64,000 nucleotides of DNA from Cryoendolithus antarcticus. Its lineage: Eukaryota; Ascomycota; Dothideomycetes; Cladosporiales; Cladosporiaceae. Position numbers and translations under genes: made by a program. A model generated the notes under the pieces. It did not search any database. It had not been told where the DNA came from and saw only the letters and a program-made list of their open reading frames with translations. Below, in pieces: positions 53,524-62,049 of this stretch. Position 1 is the stretch's first letter, and each line of letters begins with the position of its first letter. The stretch is from contig NAJO01000002.1 in assembly GCA_002077065.1 (NCBI GenBank), positions 1,674,001 through 1,738,000 of the forward strand, written 5' to 3'.

Positions 53524-55002
53524 TCAAATGTCCATGAACGACGACAGATCCCCGTCTCCCTGCCCATAGTGCTGTCCGGGATGCACCATGTTCGTCTGGC
53601 GCCGATTCTGGGCCTCTTGACCAGCGGACTGTAGCCAACGCTGTTCCTGATCTGATACTGACGAAGGCTGCTGAGACTGCGGAGCGGACCAATCTTCACG
53701 CTGATGCACAGGGACAGCATTGTCTTGCTGCGGCTGATGTGGCGCTTGTGGATAATGGTGGATCAGTTGGTGCTGTGGCTGACCGGAAGTGTCGCCAAGT
53801 AAGACTTGAACGGGTGGGTAGAAGTGGACGGGGCGATTGGCTGTATCCGCGTTGAGAGCGTCGAAGTTGACTCTGGAATCAGATTGCTCATAGATAGGCG
53901 GGTCGGTCGGTAGCGATGACATCGGCGACAGCGACTGCTGCTGCATGCTGTCATTGCGAACCCGGCCATCTGCGTAGTACCCGTTGTCCCATCGAGTGTC
54001 ATGCTGGCTGCTGGAAGTGGGCGGTAGTGGCGAGTACTGCGACTGGCTGAATATCCCCAGACCAGCTGGAGGACAGGGAGCCGGTGGCGGGTAGATGCTC
54101 ATGCTCTGGTACCCTGATCCAGACATGTATTGCATCGGAGTCTGCGTAGAAACTCCAGGGGGCTGATTGGAAGGCTGTAGCACTTTTGATGCACTCATCT
54201 GGGCCAGGGGTTCATCGACTCTGAGCATCGAAGTTATGTCTTGAGGATTGCGGGCTGTCGCTGACAATACGACGGCCTGCCCCGTCGCGTGACCAAAGGA
54301 ATATGCCGCTGATGCAGGTGTGCTCGGAAGAGGGTCTTGAAGTTTGCGAAGTTCTTCAAGCACGGTCGATGCCGTGCGTCCACTGGGACTTTGCAAAGTC
54401 CGACTCACTTCGAGAGCGATCGAGGCATCGAAGTTGTAGTAGAGTGGTAGTAGGGCGTCCTTGTTGATCGATTGCCATCTCTCAACCAAGGAAGGGTCCC
54501 TCCAGACGAGACCGTGAAACAGATTGCTGATCTGCCTTTTGATGGCGGACTTAAAGTGCGTGGTGATCCAGATCCCCACGCTAAAATAGGGAGTATTGAC
54601 GTGATCAAAGACAGGAACGCCTCCATGATTTGGATTGTGAGAGAGAAGGTGATTGATATATGCGTCGCGATTGTAGTACGGAGCGTGGGGGCAGATGGCA
54701 CAGGCCCAAAGGTCCATGCCGTCCTTGATGATTGCCGGGCATTTCCTGTAGTGGACGGACAGGCTGCCTTTCTCTTTAGGTTGCCAACAAGCTGTGCAAG
54801 GAATCTTCGATGTGGAATCACTATTCGGCCTAGAGGACGATAGGCTGGTCCAGCTGGTATGATTACTCGAGTCTGTATGTTCCGTGGAACCGGAGTCTCG
54901 AACAGACGGCGTGCTTGGATTCGGGGTAGCATGACCGGGCGTGGGAGGTCCATAATGCGAATGTCCCCCAGTATGTTGCGTAATGCCTGGATTCGGATAC
55001 AT
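53524..55002 (-). CDS. zinc-finger-like protein with Gln/Pro-rich tail
   Basis: Start chosen at MYPNPGITQHTGGH. The frame extends 96 codons further upstream, but that part has no protein-like features. The product is 492 residues. Two Cys/His clusters lie at residues 69-88 (CTACW...H...C, a C2HC pattern) and 101-122 (CAIC...HLLSH, a C2H2 pattern). A helical region (about 135-240, FKSAIKRQISNLFHGLVWRDPSLVERW, ALLPLYYNFDASIALEVSRTL) follows, and then a long Gln/Pro/Ser-rich disordered tail typical of fungal transcription regulators. No named family is recognised. A regulatory role is inference from composition. Confidence 0.7.
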   Translation of the reverse strand: MYPNPGITQHTGGHSHYGPPTPGHATPNPSTPSVRDSGSTEHTDSSNHTSWTSLSSSRPNSDSTSKIPCTACWQPKEKGSLSVHYRKCPAIIKDGMDLWACAICPHAPYYNRDAYINHLLSHNPNHGGVPVFDHVNTPYFSVGIWITTHFKSAIKRQISNLFHGLVWRDPSLVERWQSINKDALLPLYYNFDASIALEVSRTLQSPSGRTASTVLEELRKLQDPLPSTPASAAYSFGHATGQAVVLSATARNPQDITSMLRVDEPLAQMSASKVLQPSNQPPGVSTQTPMQYMSGSGYQSMSIYPPPAPCPPAGLGIFSQSQYSPLPPTSSSQHDTRWDNGYYADGRVRNDSMQQQSLSPMSSLPTDPPIYEQSDSRVNFDALNADTANRPVHFYPPVQVLLGDTSGQPQHQLIHHYPQAPHQPQQDNAVPVHQREDWSAPQSQQPSSVSDQEQRWLQSAGQEAQNRRQTNMVHPGQHYGQGDGDLSSFMDI

Positions 55003-55891
55003 GTTAATGATTGTGGTGGTGCCGCGCCAGGCGAGCACCGTAAATGAGTGTGTGTGTGTGAGATGCACTACGCGGTGAAAGACACCCGTATGGTGTATGC
55101 TACATGAGGCTGCCTCGAATGAAGTGATAGTAATGTGCACGACGGTGCGAATGAAAGAAAGGAGTGTTCGGTTAGCAGCCTCGCGAAAACATACTGCTCG
55201 GCACATGGAGGAATCCGGCAAGCCCAGATCAGTCCAGGGATGCCGTCCCAAGGGGGTGTTCCCTTGATCGTGATTCATTCCCTCGGTCACATTGGGTTAG
55301 CCTGAGTGCCGGGCCCGCGGCCGACACGGGTTCCTGCGCAAGCGCGGGCTCTAATCCATGGCCGGGGATGGAAGCTAACGGTTGTCGACGACGAATCTCG
55401 TTTTCCAGTACGGCAGGCGCCGCACCAACCCTGGTGCACTTGGCGGGCACGGGTGACAATGACTAGTCAACCTTTGGACCTCCTACCCTCTCAGATATAG
55501 GAATGCCGGGGTGTGCGAGCCGGAAGACGGCGTCTTCGCCATGTACTTGGTGCCACATTGCAAGCGGGCCAGGGGACGTTGCGGTCAACTGCCAACGACA
55601 TTGGACCACATGGAACAGCTATAACACGAGGGATGGCCTCGCGCGCCGAGTGCGGAAATATTCTCGAAGGCAATCTTCCTACTTAGCTGCCGTCCGGCAG
55701 ACTAGGGGGCTAGTCGTGTAATGTAGCGACACGTTGCCGCGGTTCCGCACGTGACCGGGTCTGCAATCCACTCCCGGATCGCGAACATCGTGCCCGTGCT
55801 CCTGCACCCATGCGCTAAATCTGGAAACGCAAAAGCAGTTTCTCGTGGGGCCCGTCAATCCCAAGCGTAAGATTCAAAGGATGAATCTGCG
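55003..55891. other. intergenic, no gene seen
   Basis: Upstream of the zinc-finger-like gene. A short (GT)n run lies around 55048-55062. No gene is supported. Confidence 0.45.
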
Positions 55892-56281
55892 TTACCATCT
55901 AGCGGGACCTTGATGACGCGGTAATGGTGTTACCAGATGGACGACGGCCTCCGCTGCGTACGTGTATATAGGATGTGCTTGTCCTCGCAATCTGTAATGT
56001 AGTGCTGAATTCATTCGACAGCAACGATACAAGGTAGGAGTGCACCGAAACTCCAACACACGAGCATCTGTTAGTCGCCAAAGCAGTGATGCAACGAACA
56101 ACCGAGCAGTCCGCGACAGCCCGCGTCCCGACGAATCGTAGTGCGTGCTTTCCGCCGTCTCCGGCTCAACCATACGATTCAATCCCGCTGACACATGCCA
56201 GCTTTGACAGCTCGGCGCGCCTTCAATGACGGCGACGGCAACGCTCACAGCCATGAAGGCCGCCACAATGGTACTCAACAT
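55892..56281 (-). CDS. possible small secreted protein
   Basis: A frame of 129 residues from MLSTIVAAFMAVSVAVAVIEGAP, which reads as a good signal peptide with likely cleavage near residue 18-22. The mature part has Cys residues (PSCQSW, FRCTPT, RCCRMN), basic stretches and a second hydrophobic patch (LFVASLLWRL). No family is recognised. The gene is isolated in a 2-kb interval between other genes, and there could be an unseen intron. It may also be a chance frame. Small secreted proteins in such places are often effector candidates, but nothing here proves that. Confidence 0.3.
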   Translation of the reverse strand: MLSTIVAAFMAVSVAVAVIEGAPSCQSWHVSAGLNRMVEPETAESTHYDSSGRGLSRTARLFVASLLWRLTDARVLEFRCTPTLYRCCRMNSALHYRLRGQAHPIYTYAAEAVVHLVTPLPRHQGPARW

Positions 56282-56997
56282 CCGTTTAATGTGCAGCACG
56301 AAGCCGAGCGGGAGATTGGATGTGGCATTCTGCGCGGGTTGGTATCGGGGATTGTGAGTTGGGTAACAAGGTTCGGCCTCGACCAGATCGCCGGGTGTTT
56401 GAACGGTTCCTGAGCCGCGTGGGCGGCCCGTAGTGCTTGTACGGTGTAGGGTTTCACCCTTGCATGAGTGGCCTCAGAGATGAGCGAATAGGAAGCACGG
56501 AATTTTAACGTCACTAAATCAACGAGTCAGCATATGAGCCTGAGGCAGAAAGAGCGCAGATTGTCACAATGACAAGATACGCCACATCATCTACACATGC
56601 GACCGTAGGCTCACGAAGTCTCTTCATTGGTGACATACAACAGCTCCTGGCGATGTGAACGGATAGCCAAGGCTGCGTAGCCGTGACTGCATCGCTGAGA
56701 ATTTGCAACTTCACTCGTGAGCGACTGCGCCTGCCAGGCTTTGTGTATTCAGTGCATCAGCAGCTACAGACGTGTTGGAGGCAGTATCTCGAGTCCGGGT
56801 GAAGGTATTGCGATTTTTCAACGCCCCAGATGACTGGCACAGAATCAGGACCCCTCTGCCACGCCGTGCAGAACGTCTGCCTCGCGAACACATTTTCTGT
56901 ACATACGACAGCTTCAACACAAATGCTCCCACATCGCCATGCTCCTCGAACGCCGAGTCCCAAAGCGCTTCCCCGAACTTCTTCCTCACACACTCCT
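56282..56997. other. intergenic spacer
   Basis: About 700 nt upstream of the possible secreted protein and downstream of the mannosyltransferase. No gene is supported. Confidence 0.4.
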
Positions 56998-58667
56998 CTA
57001 CCCCGGCCCCTGCGGTGTCACAAATCCTCCCGCGATCTCCACCCACTCCGGAATACAGCTCCCCTCCTTAACCTCTACCTCAGGAATATCCGTATCGCAT
57101 CTACACCTGCACCCAACCCCGTTCTCCTTCACATCATCCCACTTCGCCCAGTACTCCTCCTCCTCAGCCAGCTCCTTCTTCATACTGCTGTCGCCTGCGC
57201 GGTGGCGGGATTCAGCGATAGCGTTCATATCCGGGGTGCCGAAGTATGGCGCGCGGGGCATTTGCCGCGCTGGGGCGTTGGCGGGGCAGTGTTGGATTGT
57301 AGTGTGTCGATAGCCGAAGTCGCGGAAATAGTGGATGTCAGAGGGCGAGAGGAGGGCGCCGGCTGCGAGGGAATGGATGGGCGCGTCGCCCCACTGGTGA
57401 TATTGTGTTAGCTCGCCGAGCGAAATGGTACGTGAAGGAATTGAAGAATGCTCACCCTCTCCATCCAGAACCCACCACTCCGATCCATCATGGTAAAGAA
57501 GTCCTCATACTCCTTACTCCGGAAGAAGTCCAAACGCGCGATCTCGAAATTACTCCAGAAATGGCACATGTTGTATATCTCTCCCTCCATTGCCTCGGGA
57601 TCGATCTCCGGCAGAGTGCCCGATCCAGGCTCGCCTCGCAGAATGTCCTCGGGCAGTGGTTTCTCCTTGTCGTACTTGGGATCACCCTTGGGCAACTCGT
57701 CGATCTTCTCCTTCTCGGGCTTCGGCTCAACGAACATCTCCCACAGGCCCTGACTAGTGATGTTGTTGACTCGCTTGTACGCTGATGCATAGCGGAAAAT
57801 ATTGGGCACTGTCTCTTTCAGCTCCTTCACCGCGATCGTGAACCCATAAGTCTTGTTCGCCTTGACCATCGCTGCGAAGGGATCGTAGGTGATGTCGCAG
57901 AAGTACTTGATATCCGGCTCCACGCGCCAGTACCAGTCGTACTTCAGTAGCAGCTCGTGCTTGTAGAAGAAGCCTGAGTAAAACCTGCACATGTGATGGT
58001 ATGACTCCATCCCACCGTACATGATTGCAGCATCTCCCTGTTTCGCGATCCCTTCTTTTGCTACCCGCGCATCGACCCAGTCTGGGTAGCCCCATGAGCT
58101 CGGATCTATCTTGCCGAACTCGACAGGCGAGGAGGTGTAGTTCCGGATCGTCTCTTTGAAGGTGCTGTTGAACTCTTCGTTGTTGAGGAAGACATAAGGG
58201 TAATGAAACCACTGATTGAAGTGCCGCTCCACGCTCTTGATGCTGTCTATGACCCCTGGTAGCTCCTTGTTCCTCGCCAACACCACAAATGCCGCATTCA
58301 CGCGCGGTGCGTTGACCTCTTTCTTCGGGTCCAGGCATCCTGTGGTGAAGACCTTGTCGTACTTCTCACTGATCTTCCTGATACTAGGCGGCGCACCACT
58401 CGGTATCAGCCGTCCTGCAGGGGAGTCGGGGTGTCGGACGAATATGACCAGCACCAGTATGAGGATGATGGCGGGGAAGAGGAGGACGACGTAGAGAGGT
58501 ACGCTGATCTTGGAGTTGCCTCTTATGCGTATTCGTTTTCGCAGAAACTCCCATCTCGGTGTGAGCTTTTCCGAGACTTCGCGGAGGTTTGTGTGGGAGA
58601 GGGATTTGAGGGTGGGGAGATTTTCGTAGGAGGGGAGCGTGGGCAGGCGCTTGCGCATTTGCTCCAT
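56998..58667 (-). CDS. alpha-1,2-mannosyltransferase, KTR/KRE2 family (GT15)
   Basis: Golgi type II membrane enzyme that extends O- and N-linked mannan. Two exons (58667-57456 and 57393-56998) with a 62-nt phase-0 intron (donor GTGAGC, GCTAAC branch, CCAG acceptor), giving 535 residues. The cytosolic basic tail leads to one membrane anchor at about 58-78. The luminal GT15 domain follows: NAAFVVLARN, YPYVFLNNEEF, MCRFYSGFF, the YWRVEPDIKYFCDI block, and NMCHFWSNFEIARLDFFRS holding the catalytic Glu. Exon 2 continues with WGDAPIHS and RHTTIQHCP as in relatives. An acidic linker (KPEKEKIDELPKGDPKYDKEK) makes it longer than yeast homologues. Confidence 0.94.
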
Positions 58668-60202
58668 GATTGCGGCTTTCTATGCCTGTGTATACTCCCT
58701 CTGCTACGGCCGCGCCGTGCGGGTTGCCGTGTTGTGCTCAGCCTGTGCGGCGTATTGGATGCGAGGTCTCGGGAGTGTTGGGCTGCGCGATTCGATGTGT
58801 AAAACAGCAATTTGCGGCGGGGATGGGATCGTGATATCGTTCTTCGTCAACAGCAGAGCTTCGCTCGCAACCTCCTAGATATCGGAACGAGTGAAAAGAG
58901 TCGTGCATACAACTTTGCTGTATTGGGCATGAGGTGAAGTCGGGATCAATGTGCGCTTTAGGAGTGCAGGTGGTTGGAATTATGGACCCCTGTCATTCGT
59001 GGCCACTACTGCTACACACGCTCATATGTACGTTTATCTCCACCGCCCTCTGACCGCGGACATATCTCCGACGCGCATGCGGAACGCATCACTGCAAAGA
59101 AGTTGCGAAGACTCAGACGACACGATGCACCTGTGATGGTCCGGTACCACACCGAAACCTAATTACTGCGGGCGTGGCAAATAGCGTCGCAGGGGCGGTC
59201 GAACAGTCGTATTAATCTCTCGAACGCCTGCTCGTGCATGACGATCCGCTTCTGTCCTTCCTCGGGGTCCCTGATGACTTCGTACCTGGACCGGATTGAA
59301 ACGACGCAAAATGCAAAACATACACCAGCAGGACTTCCCGTATGGTCACCCACTACAGTACTATTCTGCCGCTTCCGCGCTTATCTATGCAAGAGCGGAC
59401 GGGTTTGCGAGTTTTCAAGGAGCTATGGGCGTATTTGACTATAAAGGACAGAGCGGGACTATGAAGAACAGCTGGAAGGTACGAGCCTGATCGTTCCTGC
59501 CTACACAAACCACTTGATCTCATCCACAATAACCCTGACTTCGCAGTCTTGACATTTCATCTCGATATCAACAACTCTGATTCCTATCACTTCGCAAGTC
59601 AATGTACCCAAGACAACAACCATCGCAACAATGGCAAAGCGTGCCGCGATGCTTGTTGCCACGAGGGAGGAGCAGCACCATGCCGTCGCTACCTTCCGCG
59701 ACATCAGTCGTGACTCTGGCCCATTGGAGCTGCCCCCCATCAACCCCGTTCTGAAGTGGTACAGCAAGTTCGACAGGCCTGCCAATGGGCTCCAGACGTT
59801 CACCGACGAGCAGTGGGTGCAGGTTACCGATTCACCGTCAGACTACATCATGCATTGGTAGCTGCCATATCGTCGAGCGCTATTCACGCTTTGATGCTCT
59901 GTCTATCGCGTGAGCATCCGGATGAGGCCCGCAAGTATGCAATCTCCGTTGGGACATGTATCGGTCCCCATCATATCGATATCTGCGTGGTGGGCTACGG
60001 GTCAGACGATTCTACGGTAGCTCATTGGGCTCTGAAGGCTTCATAAGAGAGGCGGGATGGTTGCTGGATGCAGTGGTATTCCGAAACGCAGAGGACGAGT
60101 ATGTGAGTGATCGCTCGCCTAGACTTGCCTTGATTCCAGTGAGACATCATGCGTATAGGATCGTCGATGCATGCCCAAGCAGTGCCTCCATGTCTCAAGA
60201 GT
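58668..60202. other. intergenic, 1.5 kb, mostly empty
   Basis: Contains the mannosyltransferase 5' flank and the weak small ORF listed at 59631-59861. No other supported features. Confidence 0.45.
59631..59861 (+). CDS. possible small protein, no family
   Basis: A 76-residue frame (MAKRAAMLVATREEQHHAV, then PPINPVLKWYSKFDRP) starts in a favourable context (aacaATGGCA). It is hydrophilic with an N-terminal basic helix. No family, signal peptide or membrane segment. Probably chance or lineage-specific. A downstream exon cannot be excluded. Confidence 0.22.
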   Translation: MAKRAAMLVATREEQHHAVATFRDISRDSGPLELPPINPVLKWYSKFDRPANGLQTFTDEQWVQVTDSPSDYIMHW

Positions 60203-60270
60203 GGAAGTAGGTGAGATTCGAACCCACGACCTCAGCCAACGCAAAAGTTATGCAGACCTCCCTACACCAA
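60203..60270 (-). ncRNA. tRNA-like 3' half without a matching 5' half
   Basis: On the minus strand a perfect-length T arm is present: stem GTGGG / CTCAC (one G-U pair) around loop TTCGAAT. The seven bases CTACTTC follow in the place of an acceptor 3' strand. This contains a B-box-like GGTTCGAATC. I find no GAAGTAG-like 5' acceptor strand nearby, and a canonical anticodon stem does not form in the preceding bases, although a D-arm-like GGTGTAGGGAGGTC occurs. It reads as a broken or diverged tRNA gene or a tRNA-derived fragment. It lies 10-78 nt downstream of the tRNA-like gene at 60281. Confidence 0.45.
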
Positions 60271-60280
60271 AAGGAAATGC

Positions 60281-60488
60281 TGGACACTATCCGATTCGAA
60301 CGGATGACCTCACCCTATCCATGACTGTGAGCGGCGGAAGGCAACCCCCGTGAGGGGGTGTCAGGATGTCGCCCAGTGAAGGGCAACGGAAATGACTCGC
60401 CTCGTCGGAGGCGGCCATGCGGGCTATGCCCGAATGCCACTCACTGTCAATACGGCGGGTGCGCTCTAGACCACTGAGCTAAATGCCC
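60281..60488 (-). tRNA. tRNA gene split by a ~134-nt structured insertion
   Basis: All tRNA arms can be drawn. The acceptor is GGGCATT with AGTGTCC (two G-U pairs) and discriminator A. The D arm is GCTC..GAGC with A-box TAGCTCAGTGG. The anticodon stem is CACCC with GGGTG, the variable loop is AGGTC, and the T arm is ATCCG / CGGAT with loop TTCGAAT (B box GTTCGAATC). Between positions 37 and 38 lie about 134 nt (60317-60450), where nuclear tRNA introns sit. If the insertion is canonical, positions 34-36 read CGT (Thr), but position 33 is C instead of the near-universal T, so the identity is uncertain. Nuclear tRNA introns are usually far shorter. A pseudogene is possible. Confidence 0.6.
60317..60450 (-). 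other. structured insertion inside tRNA-like gene
   Basis: The ends of the insertion pair with each other: 60322-60331 with 60440-60449, 9 of 10 positions. Inside are four compact hairpins: CCCCC/GGGGG around 4 bases (60345-60358), GCCC/GGGC around 6 (60371-60384), CGCCTC/GAGGCG around 4 (60398-60413) and CGGGC/GCCCG around 3 (60420-60432). On the plus strand the first loop reads GTGA, a GNRA tetraloop. So much pairing in 134 nt is not expected by chance. Confidence 0.75.
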
Positions 60489-61077
60489 TGGATGTGGGAT
60501 GCTGTAATTTGCTGATGATAACGTGAGAGGTGCTGGCTGTCGATTGCCGCCGCTGTGCCTTCCGCAGACAAGCAGACAGTGCACCCCGCTACCAACGGAA
60601 TTGGAACACAAATGTGCTGCGAATGACTGTGGGCATCGTTCCAGGACTGGGCTCACTAACTTAGGCTCCTGGAGAGATCATCTGCATGTGGTGAAGGCAA
60701 CAGTTTATCGTAAATTGTCGTGGACGAGGCTCTGGTGGCTGGGTAGATGAACTCCGGGACCTTGAGTGAAGCAGCGCGGAGCAGTGTGGGCGAAGACGGT
60801 CGTACCTTCCTCGCCAATCTATACATTTCCTCTCTTTCCGGTACAGTGATGCTGGATAGCTCTCCGACAATGCTTTGGCACTTCCTCCCGTGGCTCACTG
60901 CCTCAAACCTTGGATCATTTCGGATCTTTGTCGTCCGCCGCTTGGGTCTCCTGTTGCGCATCGTCAGAAATTCACACTAGTATTCGCACGGTCAGTTCAT
61001 TGCACGTAAGTACAGGCCCCTAAACGAAGCAAACACTTCGATACGATATCCACTTACAGTCACAACAGTTAGTCGTC
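60489..61077. other. intergenic, no gene seen
   Basis: Between the tRNA-like locus and the F-box gene. No coding support. Confidence 0.45.
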
Positions 61078-61737
61078 ATGTCTCCCATCAGCAGAGTCGT
61101 CGGCATTCCAGAGCTGATCGAGAATATCCTGCTCCATGCCACTGTAGCAGACGTCCTGAGATCGCAGCGTGTGAGCAAGACTTTTCAGCGCATCATCCAG
61201 GCCTCGCCTCGCCTACAGGAGAAGCTATTCTTCAAGGCGAAGCCCACACATTCGAACGGAACCGCCAACGAGACTGAGATCAATTACCTCCTGCTCTCCG
61301 CTTTGGGCGCACAGTACCTGGACTGCATCTACACGATCCACCATCTCGAGCCGGGGGCATACAATGTTCTCTGCCACGAGTTCTCTGTCCACTTCAAATG
61401 TGCAAGAGATCGCCATAGGACACTAAACCCAGGATCATGGGAGCGCATGCTTCTGATGCAACCACCTCAGCATGAGGAAGTGTCTGCCACGGGAGCGGTG
61501 ATAGAGTGGCGTACGGAAGGAAACAAGACCAGAGGTCTTCACAGGTATCTGAACAAGAAGGAGAATCCGGCTCTACTCAAGGCGTTGAAGAAGTTGGTCG
61601 TTGAGATGCGGAAGCAATCACGCATCTTGCGGGGAGTGGCGTATCCGAATGATCTGCTGGAGGAGGCAACTGCGAGTGGTGAAACGGATGGCGAAGTGGA
61701 CGTGGCGCTCCGTCTGGCTGCTTCTCCGGACGTCTGA
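61078..61737 (+). CDS. F-box-like protein
   Basis: A single exon encodes 219 residues. The N-terminus (VVGIPELIENILLHATVADVLRSQRVSKTFQRIIQASPRLQEKLFF) is the short F-box-like helix bundle common in Dothideomycete families, where it may bind Skp1. The remaining part (YNVLCHEFSVHFKCARDRHRTLNPGSWERMLLMQPP) follows the same families, which are expanded and mostly unstudied. No LRR, WD40 or other substrate-binding repeat is visible. The start ATG follows gtcATGTCTCC. The target is unknown. Confidence 0.82.
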   Translation: MSPISRVVGIPELIENILLHATVADVLRSQRVSKTFQRIIQASPRLQEKLFFKAKPTHSNGTANETEINYLLLSALGAQYLDCIYTIHHLEPGAYNVLCHEFSVHFKCARDRHRTLNPGSWERMLLMQPPQHEEVSATGAVIEWRTEGNKTRGLHRYLNKKENPALLKALKKLVVEMRKQSRILRGVAYPNDLLEEATASGETDGEVDVALRLAASPDV

Positions 61738-62049
61738 AGCTCAGTATGCGCTGCTGTAGGTCTGGCTACGATATTGTCATGCTACGTGCTATGCGAGCGA
61801 GAAACTTGGTCAGAAAAGGTCAATGGGTCTCACAGATTAGAAGATGGTGCTTTCTCGACGAGTGGTGCGGTCTGATTGCCGATCGCCAGCAGGCTCAAGA
61901 GGCAATGGGAAGATTCAAGTTTCTGAACAAGTGAAGGGGCTTATAGTAGAGCAGAGCCGTCACGTCCACGGCTTCATCGCCTTTCATGAATTGCAGACAT
62001 CAGCAAGCTACCCAAGCGACCCTAGCGATCATCAGCCATCGCAACTATC
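61738..62049. other. intergenic spacer
   Basis: 312 nt between the F-box and cohesin gene 3' ends. No gene is seen. Confidence 0.4.
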
